From Perkinsus olseni (Eukaryota > Perkinsozoa > Perkinsida > Perkinsidae): 64,000 nt of DNA. Below are positions 34,565 through 45,155 of this stretch, piece by piece; position 1 is the stretch's first letter; each line of letters opens with the position of its first letter. Both the position numbers and the translations under genes were made by a program. The notes under the pieces are model-generated. The model searched no databases, was not told the DNA's origin, and saw only the letters and a program-made list of their open reading frames with translations. The stretch spans positions 41,141 through 105,140 of the forward strand of contig JABANP010000152.1 in the NCBI GenBank assembly GCA_013115135.1, written 5' to 3'.

Positions 34565-35164
34565 ATGGTCCGCCGCATCATCACTCTCTGCAGCTTCGCC
34601 GTGGCCCTGGTGTCCGCCGGTACGGACTCCAAAATAGCATCTTTAACTCAACTCAATGACTACCTCCGGGAGGACAAAGGGAAGGAGTTCGTCTCCTGTG
34701 GGGAACACGAGAACGACAAGCTTTATATCCCGAGAGCTTCCGCGGAGTTCGCTAAGGTGAATGGGAAAAGCCGCGTTCAGTTCGCGGTGGAACTGGGCAA
34801 GAGAGCCAAGACCCCTGGCAAGGTCATTACCACACCCTGGCTCATTTACAAGCTCGGTGTCACTGCCAAGAATCAGGGGATGATCGTGAAAGCAGTTCCA
34901 GAGGGGAAAGAGGCGTTCGAGGAGTTCAAGAAAGTGGCTGCTGAGGAAACTAATACTAACGGCGACTTCAGAGCCTTCGTGACCAAGACGGGGAACGTTG
35001 GTTTCGGTGCACTGGTGGCCATCGGGGGTGATAAGACCATCTGGACTGCGAGGGTGAACTTCGAGAAGGGAACTTCTTCCAAAAGAGGCGCTGTAAGCCT
35101 TGAAGAAACGTTACCTCCGGATAATGCCCTACCATCTAATTACATGCACGGGATGTTGATGTAA
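34565..35164 (+). CDS. Small secreted protein, family S copy 2
   Basis: An intact 199-residue frame. Signal peptide MVRRIITLCSFAVALVSAG; the mature part carries the family pattern: YIPRASAEFAKVNGKSRVQF, TPWLIYKLG, KEAFEEFKKVAAEE, GDFRAFVTKTG, IGGDKTIWTARVNF. It ends with a Pro/Leu-rich tail not seen in copy 1. The start at 34565 is chosen because it gives the signal peptide; the frame is open further upstream. Unknown family, the best reference copy of the group. Confidence 0.7.
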   Translation: MVRRIITLCSFAVALVSAGTDSKIASLTQLNDYLREDKGKEFVSCGEHENDKLYIPRASAEFAKVNGKSRVQFAVELGKRAKTPGKVITTPWLIYKLGVTAKNQGMIVKAVPEGKEAFEEFKKVAAEETNTNGDFRAFVTKTGNVGFGALVAIGGDKTIWTARVNFEKGTSSKRGAVSLEETLPPDNALPSNYMHGMLM

Positions 35165-36104
35165 ATGATTGGGATGATAGTCTCGTGTTCATCACACTAG
35201 CAGCCATTTGCGCATACGCCCGTTATGCTTTGAAGGGGGTTTCGGCTAGTTGGGTTTGGAGAGAATCCTACCCTCTTGACCAGGTGGTCGTACGACGCTC
35301 TAGGCGAAGTACTGTCATGTGCGGTAAGTTTGAAACATGCGTCAGTAGGAAAATGTCCGGCAACTCTCTTGAAGGGTTGTTCTTTCCAGACACTCTGTGC
35401 GCGCTCACCGGCGGGAGGGCACCTCATCTCCGAGGATTCCCCTGTCAGCCCTGTTCTCTCCTCCTATGTCCATCGCTTGTGCTTGCCTGCTCTTCTTCCT
35501 GTGTACTGTGCCAACCTCAGCCAACCTCCCAGCTTCGAGCTAATCGTTGTTTTCGATCTTCTGCCAGGGCGACTAGCCTCCGTTAACGTGTGAACGTGTG
35601 CGAGTAAGGAATAGATTTTTCTCATCTGCGTGGTTTGTTACGCGGCGACTCGACCTTCGCGGCAGTCGTTTCCATAGCTGCAGACTCAGCGTCAGTTCGA
35701 GCTCCTTAGTTGTGGTTGCGTTCACCTCCTGGAGCAAGCCCAAAGGGGGCTCAGGCCTCAGTGGCCTCTGTGCTTGGCCTCAGTCCAGTCCAAAAGCGCC
35801 GCATCCATTCTTACTGGGGATGAGGCGAGCATGGGAACCATGAATATGAATCGTTTCAACTCACTCTCAGCGAGTAGCCGGAATCGCGAGGCGGGGAAGG
35901 AGCGATGCTGCTGTGTCTAGCATTCGGGCTCGCCGCTGCCGTTCCCTTGTCAAGAATAAATCGCTTCGCTCTCCGGAGCTACTGTAATTCATTTCCTCTA
36001 GGACCGCCGTGCATGCCATCAGGGTTTTCAGTACGAGTGGCCATCAGCCGTTTTAGCTGCAAATTCTACTTTATGTGTCTCTATCAGCCTTGTTCCGTCT
36101 ACTC
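35165..36104. other. Spacer between secreted paralogues
   Basis: About 0.9 kb. Overlapping 105-133-codon frames at 35185-35593 have no motif and shadow each other. No further copy of the secreted family is detectable. Confidence 0.35.
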
Positions 36105-36596
36105 ATGTTTTTCACCCGTGTCAGTCTGATCTACACCTTCTGCGCTCTCGCTACCGGCCTAGAGTATTTCAGACGTCGGGGCTACTCCCCACTGCCGTTC
36201 AACGACATTGAGCTCGCAAGCTACGTGGCTTCCCGGAAAATATCCTCTTCGGGAACGGCTGTGTATGTGTCGAAGATATCTGTGAAGTTCGATGACTCCG
36301 GACAGAAGGCCGAGTTCAAGCTGCAGATGTCGTCGAGGGCGACCAATCCGGGCAGGAGCTACACATCCCCCTGGTTGAAGATTGGATTCCCTCCCACCTG
36401 CGTCGGTAAAGTGTCGCTGAGGGCAAGCAACAAGGCGGCCTACGATGAGTTCAAGAGAAGCCTCGCCAGTGAGGTCGGTGGCGAAGCGGTCTTCAAGGCT
36501 TTCGTCCTCCGCTCTGGCGAAGACACCGAGTACAGTCTGCATGTCTGTGCTGGGGGCACTCTAGGCAAATACTGCAGCGAAATACCCATACACTAG
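36105..36596 (+). CDS. Small secreted protein, family S copy 3 (divergent)
   Basis: A 163-residue intact frame starting MFFTRVSLIYTFCALATG, a signal peptide. The body keeps the family skeleton: KAEFKLQMSSRATNPGRSY, SPWLKIGF, KAAYDEFKRSLASE, VFKAFVLRSGEDTEY and a final CAGG segment in place of IGG. It is more diverged from copies 1 and 2 than they are from each other and has additional Cys residues (three in the second half), perhaps a disulfide. Its closest relative in the window is the decayed fragment at 43 kb, which shares EEFKRSLA. Function unknown. Confidence 0.65.
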   Translation: MFFTRVSLIYTFCALATGLEYFRRRGYSPLPFNDIELASYVASRKISSSGTAVYVSKISVKFDDSGQKAEFKLQMSSRATNPGRSYTSPWLKIGFPPTCVGKVSLRASNKAAYDEFKRSLASEVGGEAVFKAFVLRSGEDTEYSLHVCAGGTLGKYCSEIPIH

Positions 36597-37068
36597 ACTA
36601 CTCTTATGAGACCTGCGTCGGTCAGGTTGGTGTTAATTCGCGTTCTCCTCTGTACCGTAACGGGAGGCGAGGCTCGCCATAGTCCGCACGGTAATTTCTC
36701 CCAGTGGGCGCAACCGCCCTTTTTTACGTCCACGTACGTCGAATCTCGATGACACTACCATCTCTACTTATGTAGCTCGTACCATGGGTTCGATTTTTCC
36801 ATCGACCTTGCTCACTGGTTTCAGCTCCTATGCCTTCCCTTGTTGTGCATGTCTTGACAGGAGATAACATCGCTCCGTGGTCGTCATATCTATTCATCTC
36901 AGTGGGGCCCTCGCAGTCTGGTTCGAATTATTGTACTCGGGCTGCTCTGGTCCTTGATAGAGCGGTATTGTGGTATTTATGCTACAATGCCACCTTCAGC
37001 CGGGTTTTGCATCGCTCCGCTGGCTGTTGACGAGTCGACCCTCCTCAGCTAATACCTTTTGTTGGACC
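36597..37068. other. Spacer, nothing recognised
   Basis: No frame with a motif and no repeat seen between secreted copy 3 and the next small gene. Confidence 0.35.
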
Positions 37069-37462
37069 ATGCCAGGGTTTCTGGGTCGGCTCCTCCTCTT
37101 TGCCGACCTGCTGGCTACGGTTCGGAGCCGGGAGGAGAAATTCTACTTCTCAGACGACGACGATTATGACTCGACGGACGGTAAGATGCGAATCTTTTCT
37201 GTGCGTATCTTGAGCTCACTCAGCCGATACGTCTCTTGGCGAGCCTGCATCAGCTGCCGCGGTCGCCGACCCCGATGGTCTGGGCTATAAGGTTGGATCT
37301 CACTTCCACCTCAACTTGGAAGATAATTTAATGACGACACAGCCGCCGCCGCCGACTACGGCCCGACTCCCAGAATATCCATCATGGCGTGCTGGAGGTG
37401 GGCCTTCGGTCCTCCCCGCCGTGGGATCGTCTGTGGGAGGCCGGCGACGTCCTGAGCTGTAG
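37069..37462 (+). CDS. Small secreted acidic/Pro-rich protein, two exons
   Basis: Exon 1 (37069-37180) encodes a signal peptide (MPGFLGRLLLFADLLATVRS) and an acidic patch (FSDDDDYDSTDG). A 43-nt GT-AG intron (37181-37223) joins it in frame to exon 2, which holds ADTSLGEPASAAAVADPDG, a short PPPP run and a basic end, stop at 37462. The following 230 bp keep an open plus-strand frame that is Thr/Ser-rich (TTTVTSTTTTATTTK, ending at 37695). This could be the true C-terminus if exon 2 carries an indel, giving a mucin-like protein similar in style to the one at 5 kb. No family recognised. Confidence 0.45.
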
Positions 37463-37772
37463 ACGCTGCTATGTTCTCAGATGCTCCGATCGAAACTACG
37501 ACAGGCGACTTGTCTTGGGGGACCACGCCGTCTTCAGCGTTGTTTGACGTTGACACTGGCGACTCAAACTTGAAGGAGAGGAGTAGCATTCGGCCTGAGA
37601 CGAGCCCCCATGCCGAGAGTAGTTCCACCACTACAGTGACTTCAACGACCACCACCGCCACCACTACGAAACCGAGTGAGGCTTTGAGTGCTTGAGCCAT
37701 AGTGGTACTGATCTTGCCTGTCCAGCATACACGCCCGCGTCCAGAATACAGGAGACTAGCACGTCGCTGGAC

Positions 37773-40700
37773 ATGGACTGTCCTGATGGTTACGAAGCTC
37801 GGGGCCTCTGGGTGCTCATCAATGACCCCACGCGGGGGTATAGGGAAGGTGGGAGGCCTCTTCTCTTCAGCCCCATCAGTGCACCTCTTCAGGCAAGCAC
37901 GAGTCTATCGCGGCGGTGTCTCTCATCTGTGACGACCATCTTGAGCAACTCAAGAGCTCGGTAGGCCTTTGGCATCACACGCTTCTCCTTCGCTTGCAAG
38001 GTTTGTGTTACAGCCTTCGACACCTAAGGCTTCAAGTCAACAGCAGTGGACCAGACTGGCCTGCATGGACAGACCCGACGGCCAACGGGTGAGGTCCCCC
38101 CTCAGTCGTGCTCACTGTGATGCATGCCAGCAGGTGGTGATGTCGGCCATCAGCACAGCGGCAGAGTCGGAGTCGAGCGAGGAGCCTTTGATGGAGCTCA
38201 GGCTTCAATGTTCTGACGGTATGCTGACGCGGGAAAAGCGTCGGCTGCTGGCGACTCGGTCTCCGTCCCCAGGAATCACCGTGTATGGCTATGCCCCCAC
38301 TGAGAGCCGTCGCATGTGGCGAGAAGGGGAACCATGCAAGGAGGGAATGACGGCTAAGGGCGTAAGTGAGAGCCCTCTCGCCTTTTCCCACCGTCTGCGT
38401 GTAAGGTTCGAATGGCCATGAAGGACGGAGAGATGATGAGCATATCGACTCAGTGTGCCACGGCCTGCACCCGCCACGACTGTGGCTTCCAGGAGTTGAG
38501 GGGCTCCTCCTCTGCTGACCGATTCACCAGCGTTTGCGGGTGGAGACCAAACTGTCATTGTGATTGTGGCGCGGTAGGCCAAGATACCCTCACCGCACCA
38601 GGAAGGATATCGCTTATCAGACTTCTTTCGTGGCGACCTCCCAATCCCTTTCGAGGATACCTCTGCCTTCCGTGCCTGAGGTGGTGGCTGAAACGGCTCC
38701 GGCTCCTCTTTTTCCACCGCAACCGAGTTTGATGTCTCAGCAGATCCAACAACAGACTGAAGTCGCTCAGCAGGTAGAGGCGCGGGTTCGATCCTCGGCG
38801 GCGGTACTTTGCATTCTACAGGCGAACCTGCAAGCCATTGACGAGCAGCGCATATCTCAGATAGAGCGGCAGGAGAATAAGCTGGATGCCGGCATGGGAG
38901 AGCTGGTACGATAAGGAGGCCCGATCCATCCCCGACCGTCACTTCTGCAGACCGCCACTCTCGACCTATCCCGGAAGAATCTTACGTCGATCAAGGGTGC
39001 TCTTACGGAGGGGTTGAGGCAGAATGCGAAGACCCTCATTTCCCTAGTTGGGGACATTGCGTCACTTATTGGCACTGGTAGGATGGGATAGCGAGTCGAT
39101 GAGGGGGGGGCTGCCCGTATATGTTCCATCTAGCGATACCAACCCCGAGCAAGGACGAGGACCCCATGGCGATCTTGAACCGAGCTGAAGAGGTGTCTTC
39201 GAGATCTAAGGATTCGGTCGCCCTACCCTCACCGTCGTAGATGCTCCGTCAACAAGTTGTCACGGCAAGGGCTAACGGCTCCTTTCCTCCAGTGCCCCCA
39301 CAGGAGCAAGAGAAGGTGAAAGCGCTGTCTGATGCTGTCAGTAACATTATACGGGCTGAGACTCTCAATAGAAACAGGATAGACCAGGTAATTCCGCCGA
39401 GGTGTGGTATTGGCGGCAGCTTCACCTTCTGCAGTTGTCGAAGGCCTTCGAGAGCCTCCACACGGAGCTGAGTGAAGCAGGCCATTTAAAAGACAATCAC
39501 CTGGTTGCTGACTCTGACTAGTAACTTTCACGACTGCGGACACCCTGACTATCGTCCTGACTCTCTCAGCGTGTCTCTATTGAGTGCCGACCTCAACAGC
39601 GTCCGGGAGGGCATGGACGAGGACATCAACAGCCTGCATCACATCTCTGATGTTCAGGCTAGATCCATGCAGGTGAGCACTTCGGTTGGTCGTGGCAGTT
39701 CTTGCCCTCTACTGGGAACCCACTGGAGCTGTGGGAGTTGCTCGATGATCTCAGGCGCTGCGATCTTCCCTGCGAGCTCTCTCTAAGAAGGTCGACTCGA
39801 TGGTTGATAAGGAAGAGAAAGATACCGAGGAGAATAGTAATAAGGAGGAGACTGACGCGGAGGAGGTCGATGAGGAGCTCACGGCAAGACGTAAGAGGCG
39901 CCTGAGACGGGGCCAGCAGGGAGTCTGACTTTGATCGTTCTCAGTTGAGAGTCTTGAGGCCAAAGTACGCTTCCTGCAGAACCCAGCGAACCACCATATA
40001 TTCAACCCAGAGGATCGAGTAGAGGTAGAATCGCGTCATTCTGACACCTCTAGCTTTCCCCCGACTTTCAGTCACTTACAAGAGTCAGTGAGGTGCAGGA
40101 GGAGAAGATGGGGCTGATCGAGAAGCAGCTGCGGACGATGGTCCAGCGGACTTCAGCGGTACTGTGTATAGTTCACTCTGATGGGAGGAGGTTCCTGCTG
40201 ATGTCGTCAGAGCACCATCCGAGCTCATGTTGATGATGCAATAGAGGAGTCAAAGCGGGCCTACGGCAGCACAGCTCTCTTCACGCCTCCCGGCTACGTG
40301 GCCATCGCTGGCCTCCTCCTTGCCTTGGCTGCTGTCGGCATGGGGTAAGTCGATATTCTCGGGAGTCCCTTTTCTCGAGCTGTGGATGGTATGTGCGGGT
40401 AGAACTCAGAGACGGTCGGGTCCGGTTCCGTTGGTGGTGGCGGGTGGCTCATCCTCTATTGGCTGCCTGTATTCTCAAACCATCATCTCTCGTTCGCAGT
40501 TATGTCGGCTTCGAACGGTCGGACAAACAACTGCAAGACATCACCTACCTCAACGAGCAAGTGTCCGAGATCATCCAGCGGATATGGCCTGAGGGGGAGA
40601 GGTAAGTCGGACGCAACTCAATAGCGCCTTCAAGGCTGGGTTCATCCAGGAGGAATACTATGGCGAAGAGGCGGCCGAGGAGTATGCTGAGGAGGAACAA

Positions 40701-40788
40701 GACGTTGGGGAGGTTGCGCAGGTAGGCCAGGACGCTGGTGGTGTGTGGCCGAAGGAAAGTCGGTTATTAGGCATCCGAAGATGCCTGA
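37773..40788 (+). CDS. Coiled-coil protein(s) with one membrane segment, many small exons
   Basis: A run of short exons on the plus strand rich in Glu, Lys, Gln and Leu. Examples are QQIQQQTEVAQQ joined by the 48-nt intron 38774-38821 to ANLQAIDEQRISQIERQENK; EKVKALSDAVSNIIRAE; LLSADLNSVREGMDEDIN; KKVDSMVDKEEKDTEE; and EEKMGLIEKQLRTMVQR. Then comes one hydrophobic span (GYVAIAGLLLALAAVGMG, about 40.3 kb), YVGFERSDKQLQDITYLNEQ and an acidic tail ending at 40788. The pattern is that of a long coiled coil with a membrane anchor near the C-terminus, as in some Golgi tethers or laminin-like receptors, but no family is recognisable. The 5' boundary is uncertain and the stretch may hold more than one gene. 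Confidence 0.4.
38774..38821 (+). repeat. Intron with tRNA B-box-like sequence (coiled-coil gene)
   Basis: A 48-nt GT-AG intron; splicing joins QQQTEVAQQ to ANLQAIDEQR in phase 0. It contains GGTTCGATCCT at 38785-38795 in gene-sense orientation with a mostly pairing T stem. Confidence 0.65.
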
Positions 40789-40931
40789 CCGCTACTGGTG
40801 CAGCATCCCTGAGCGCTCTGCTATGTAGACATCATGCTGATTTTGGGCTGCCATGGGCCGTCTGTTGTGCTGCTGTTGTGGGCTTGCGTTGATACCGAGT
40901 TTGATGGGAAACACAGTCTTTTCGCTCGCCA

Positions 40932-41729
40932 ATGACGATACCTCGGTCCCGTGCGGAGCGGCAGTTGATGAAGGACCGCGATGCTGTGGAGAAACAGCGA
41001 CTAAGGAACCGAACGGGGAGGATATCATCGGTTGGGTTGCATCTGTTATGTGGGCAACTACAAGGTGGGTCGGCCCTGTAGGTACGAGCCGTTCGACAGC
41101 GTTACCGGTGTAGCGGAGGGCTGCCCTGCGGATGCTCGCCCTGTTGAGCGGTTTGTGACTACGAGCGATCTCGGACAGGACGTAAGGGAAGGGAGAGGCT
41201 GGATTCCTGTTGAAGGCGCGTGTTTTTGAGCTCAGCTGAATAGAGCGGAGCACGAGGCCTTCGTGAGGCGACGGGCTGAATGTGCTGAGAGCTTGCGGAA
41301 GGAAAGGTAGGCACTTGAGTGGAGGGATTGGAGTTCTCCTGTGACGGCTGTACCAAGCCGCAGTCGGGGGTCTGACCAGTGTTGGGTATAGGTTCGATCG
41401 GGAGGCGGAGCGATGGAGCGCGATAGAGAAGAATGAACAGGAGGAGAAGGAAAGGCAACAGCGGCTGCAAGTGGGTTTATACTGCTTGACTGTGGCTAAG
41501 GCTCCTCTCAGGCGGACCCTATACTGGGTCGGAAGAACACCTCGGGACAGGCCTATGACATCGTTGGTCTCGGCTATCATGACAATGAGGTGAGGGAGTA
41601 CTGGCTGCTCTACCGCAGACGGGGCTCCCGTGTCAGGAGGGACGGCGGCTGAAGTACCATGATGAGCTTATCAAGTGGCGTGGCAAACTGAGAGCCAACC
41701 ATCTTGCCGCTCGGAATCATCTCGGGTGA
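40932..41729 (+). CDS. Arg/Glu-rich coiled-coil protein, possibly axonemal
   Basis: Short exons join as MTIPRSRAERQLMKDRDAVE, then across a 51-nt intron YEPFDSVTGVAEGCPADARP, then EHEAFVRRRAECAESLRKE, DREAERWSAIEKNEQEEKER, GQAYDIVGLGYHDNE and LKYHDELIKWRGKLRANHLA, stop 41729. The alternation of charged helices with Y-(E/D)-P/I-x-(T/L)-G-type segments and a final K-Y-x-(D/E)-x-x-I-K-(W/Y)-R motif is a style I associate with flagellar coiled-coil proteins of protists. That link is from memory of such patterns and not a firm family match. The single-exon spans are short and the start is not certain. Confidence 0.4.
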
Positions 41730-42272
41730 TAGAAAAGCATGAACCCTGGTGTGTCTAGTTTCGACTTTCCTTCTTTCGGCTCGCTGCATCGGTACGTGGA
41801 TTGTGTGCTTTCTTGCAATTACATTTCTTCAATCACGCCGCCCCGCGAAGTAGCTGGTGGGTCCTCCATGATGCTCCTCCGGCTCGTTTCATTAATCTTA
41901 TGGTTAATGAACGTAGCCTGACTCCGATCTTTAATTTGGTCCGTGAACGTTAATAAACCCGAAATTCCGGAAGCAAGGACCGCCTCGTACAACCATGACG
42001 GCCTTCTAGGTGTCCTCCGTAATGTGACCTCAGGTTCAACCCCATCACAGGGGAATCCTCATTTCAGCTGCAGCATCCTCGAAAGCCCGACCCTGAAACC
42101 GCCAAGGGCGAGTAGAGTTCGGAGACTGTAGACAGCTGCTCCACATACCATGAACACTCGTACACTAAAGTTGTGACTACATAATTGGGGAGTTGCGCAG
42201 GGCATTTTTGTCCATACCAACTTTTGGCGAACTTCCGGAAGTCGCAGTTGTTGTTGAGGGACCTTCTGCGAG
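41730..42272. other. Spacer with a possible last exon
   Basis: A frame ending at TAG about 42117 reads LQHPRKPDPETAKGE and would follow a 49-nt GT-AG intron containing GGTTCAACCCC (42033-42043). The phase to the upstream frame (EARTASYNHDGLLGVL) does not fit, so neither a gene nor a spliced intron is claimed. Confidence 0.25.
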
Positions 42273-42872
42273 ATGTCGGCATCGTCCACACGACAATGGT
42301 CCATCAACGCCAGCTTCGCCGGCATGTTCAAGAAGAGCCAGGAGGAGCAACAACAAGAGGAAGTGGAAACCATCAAATATCAGCAGCCGAACGTCGAGGC
42401 GGCGCCGCCGGTAAGCTCATGCGACTGCGACTGGTGCCCGCCACCACTCTCGGTTTCCTGTCAGTAACAGTACCATCGACAGTCTCGTGGCTTGCTTCTC
42501 TGGGGAAGAAGCCCGCTGCCGCGGCTGCTGTAGAGGAGGAAGAAGCTGAATCGGTTATGACTGGTGATGAAGCAAAGACCCCAAAGAGAAAATACCGGTT
42601 CCTGCTGCCTTCTATGGACCGGCGGAAAATTCCCAAGGCTCGGCCTTTCTACAGACGAGGCACCGACGAGGAGATCCGCCGGGAGTGGCTGTCGACCAGG
42701 AAGGTTCGTGTGGGTGGTGGGCCTTCGGTGACAGTGTGGCTTATATCAGGCCCTCACTGAAGGTTGGAAGAGAAAGCGGAGAGATGCTCTTCGACGCGTG
42801 AAGAGATGGCAGCAAAGCACAGGGCAGTTTCGAGCGGCTGAACAGCTGTACTTCGACGAGCAACAGCACTAA
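42273..42872 (+). CDS. Basic protein, unidentified, three exons
   Basis: Exon 1 encodes MSASSTRQWSINASFAGMFK and a Gln/Glu-rich stretch. Exon 2 has a Pro/Ala/Glu segment and PKRKYRFLLPSMDRRKIPKA, then RRGTDEEIRREWLSTRK. Exon 3, after a 46-nt intron, encodes ALTEGWKRKRRDALRRVKRW and stops at 42872. The dense Lys/Arg helices suggest a nuclear or nucleolar protein, but no family is recognised. Joining exon 1 to exon 2 by the standard GT-AG intron (donor at 42412) leaves the frame one base short; see findings. Confidence 0.5.
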
Positions 42873-42984
42873 CGTCTAACTCAACACTCACTCTGCTCAG
42901 TGCCTAGTTACTGGTCAATAGGAGCTGGATGGGAAGGCCACCGCCTCATCGCCGTGCTGGGCAGTCTACCTTCCACCGAGGCTG

Positions 42985-43205
42985 TCCGCGGAGTTCAGTT
43001 TGAATAAGGCTACGGCGCTGTTAGAATTGTTGATGCCATCTAAGGCAGCGAACCCTAGGCGATTATACACTTCCTGTGGCTTGAAAGTGGAGTTCTTGAG
43101 GAAGTGGCGACCTTTGAAGAATTCAAGAGAAGCCTGGCCAGAAGTCGGCAGCGCACCGTGTTTGATGTTCTCGTCTATCCTTAAGATAGACGAGAAGAGT
43201 CCATA
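42985..43205 (+). pseudogene. Decayed fragment of secreted family S
   Basis: Two frames separated by a shift keep family S features: AEFSLNKATALLELL with KAANPRRLYTS (compare RATNPGRSYTS in copy 3), then, in another frame, FEEFKRSLARSRQRTVFDVL (compare YDEFKRSLASE and VFKAFVL). No signal peptide and no intact frame remain. It ends beside a short hairpin (ATCCTTAAGATAGACG region). Confidence 0.55.
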
Positions 43206-43284
43206 CAGTATGTAGAATAGTATCTTACAACTAAAGACCCCTCCCAAGTCTCTTCATATCGCGCGTGCTCGCTGGTGTCCACAG

Positions 43285-43675
43285 TTACACAAGGTTTTCC
43301 GGCGAGATATCCATAACCTTTCCGAAACCTTCGATTATAACGTCCCACACCCAAATGGCGATCCTCATTCCCACCTTCAGCGTCGTAGTGAACGAAGGCT
43401 CATCATTCTCGGGAGGCTTATTTTCCCCTGGACGCACTCGTTTCTTGGACGGGCTGTAAATTACAGCTACGCAAGCCAGTCAACTCAGATTGTTGAAGCC
43501 TTGTAGCCGCCGATTTGCCTAGTGATGAACCCTTCTAGACTGCTGCGGCTCTCTTTGCGTTCATAATAGTACGGATAGTGGAGGCGTTGTTTCTCTCGTA
43601 CGGTTGCGAGTGCTGCTGGAAGAGCTCCCAGTTGATTCTCGACTTGGGTGTCTTGGGCTGCCGATATGCTTCCAT
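43285..43675 (-). CDS. Small unknown protein, two exons
   Basis: On the minus strand, exon 1 (43675-43541, 45 codons) reads MEAYRQPKTPKSRINWELFQ onward and joins, through a 97-nt GT-AG intron (43540-43444), to exon 2 (43443-43285). Exon 2 reads KRVRPGENKPPENDEPSFTT, then a hydrophobic stretch around MRIAIWVWDVIIEGFGKVMD. The 97-residue product is basic at its N-terminus with one amphipathic or membrane-associated helix near the C-terminus, which would suit a small mitochondrial or membrane protein. No family recognised. It is divergent from MTFP1 and may share its promoter region. Confidence 0.5.
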
Positions 43676-43961
43676 GTGTTGCTAGAAATGCTGTAGTTTT
43701 AGTGGGCTAGTTTATACCCCACCTGTCAACTGCGGCCTGGATTAAAGAGAAGTTCTCAGTCCTACATGATGACGAATGCAATCCGGTCCGGAGCTCTTGA
43801 GTTCATAATGTGAACGTCTCGTTATGAACGTCCCGAGCTTTCTTCGGCTCAGGGACAGGGACTAAATTCGCAGCACCTCCATAGCTAGTTACTAGCCGAT
43901 GTCGTCTAGCGTCTTTGCATTCCTATCGGCCTTTCCCCTCTCAGTTGATTGTCAGTCTACC

Positions 43962-44567
43962 ATGTTCTTCCATCTCGGCAACAAGCAGGATGATTCACCC
44001 ATAGACCTGTACAGAGATACTCCCGTGAGACTGCTGGGCTACGCCAATGAGCTCGGAGAGTCTTTCAAATACCTCATTACAAGGCCTGCATACCTCACCA
44101 CCTACGGGGTCGCCATAGCATATGTAACGATGAGGTGGTGGTTCGACGAGAGCTACTTCTCCTTGTAGGTTTTCGCCGACACCTTCGACAAGACCGAGCG
44201 AGCAGAGCGGCGACAGCAATGGAAGGTCGCCCTCGACACGCTAGGTTGGCAGATGCTGGCCAGCGTAGCAGTCCCTGGTTTGGTCATCAACAGAGTGGTC
44301 TGGGCCACTAGAAAAGTCATGCAGCAAAGACAACTTACGAGTAGCCGCTGTAGAATGATAGGCGTTCTGCGCACAGTTGCCCTCAGATAAGCTCCTCCCG
44401 ACGTACTTGGGCTTAGCATGCATCCCTTTAATAGTAAGCAGTCACTCTCAACTTCACTGGAAGTAGTTTTGCACATTCAGGTGACCCCTATCGACAGAAC
44501 CATCGATTGGTTCTTCGATGGTACAATACGGAAACAACGAGATTGGCCTAAATCTGAACCACATTGA
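43962..44567 (+). CDS. MTFP1: Mitochondrial fission process protein 1 (MTFP1/MTP18)
   Basis: Exon 1 carries DLYRDTPVRLLGYANELGES, the family hallmark, then TTYGVAIAY. A 45-nt intron (44124-44168) joins it in phase 0 to VFADTFDKTERAERRQQW and LASVAVPGLVINRVVWATRK. Two more introns lead to LPSDKLLPTYLGLACIPLI and the C-terminal VTPIDRTIDWFFDGTIRK, equivalent to the HPIDRSVDFLLD motif of animal MTFP1. It is an inner mitochondrial membrane protein that promotes fission and limits inner-membrane leak. An earlier in-frame Met at 43899 is possible; 43962 gives the usual short leader before DLYRDT. Confidence 0.85.
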
Positions 44568-44783
44568 GTGCTCTAGCCCACACTCTCCTGTTGCGTTACT
44601 AGTCCCCTATACATGGCCCTAGAAGCACTGCGATCCAGCACTATAAACGAAGGAAATTGATAATACTCAACACAACATAGTGAGGGAGAATGCTCCAAAG
44701 TCTCGAGTCCTTGAAACGTCAACCAATCAGCATCATCATCACCGAGGCGACGACGACTAGATCAATCGAAGTAGTTGCAGCCT

Positions 44784-45155
44784 TTACTCAGACTTCTTCT
44801 GGTGCTGGCAGCCCTTAAGAGCGTACTTGGCGTTACGAAGGAACTTAGGGCACATACCGCGAGTGGACATCTTCTTGTAGGTGGGGGCCTGACAACACAC
44901 AGCAGTCCAAATTAGCCCAAGGCAATGATGATAAGCGGATCGATAATACACGCTACGCCCTCCTCCAGTGAACGTTCTTGCAGACACACACGCGAACTAA
45001 GGCGTCAAACGAGTCCATTTTACCGGTGCCAATGACGCGATTTTACGAGGGATTTAACGGCGAAGAGACGCGGAGCGATGTCGTACCTTCTTGATGCCGT
45101 TGCGGTGGGCCTTCTTGATCTGGTTGTGGTTGGTATGGTTCTTGGACTTGGCCAT
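44784..45155 (-). CDS. RPL29: Ribosomal protein eL29
   Basis: Two exons on the minus strand: 45155-45087 encodes MAKSKNHTNHNQIKKAHRNG plus IKK, and 44888-44784 encodes APTYKKMSTRGMCPKFLRNA then KYALKGCQHQKKSE. The 198-nt intron (45086-44889) has GT-AG ends and joins them in phase 0. The 57-residue length and the N-terminal MAKSKNHT motif are diagnostic for eL29, a small basic protein of the 60S subunit. It is divergent from the tandem array that starts 155 bp away. Confidence 0.95.

Noticed and set aside
37356..37700. 114-codon minus-strand ORF with a hydrophobic start
   Set aside because: The same Thr/Val shadow effect; the plus strand is Thr-rich and follows a gene with a convincing signal peptide.
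42033..42043. GGTTCAACCCC inside a possible 49-nt intron
   Set aside because: The flanking frames do not join in phase, so the intron is unproven; it was left out of the count of B-box introns.
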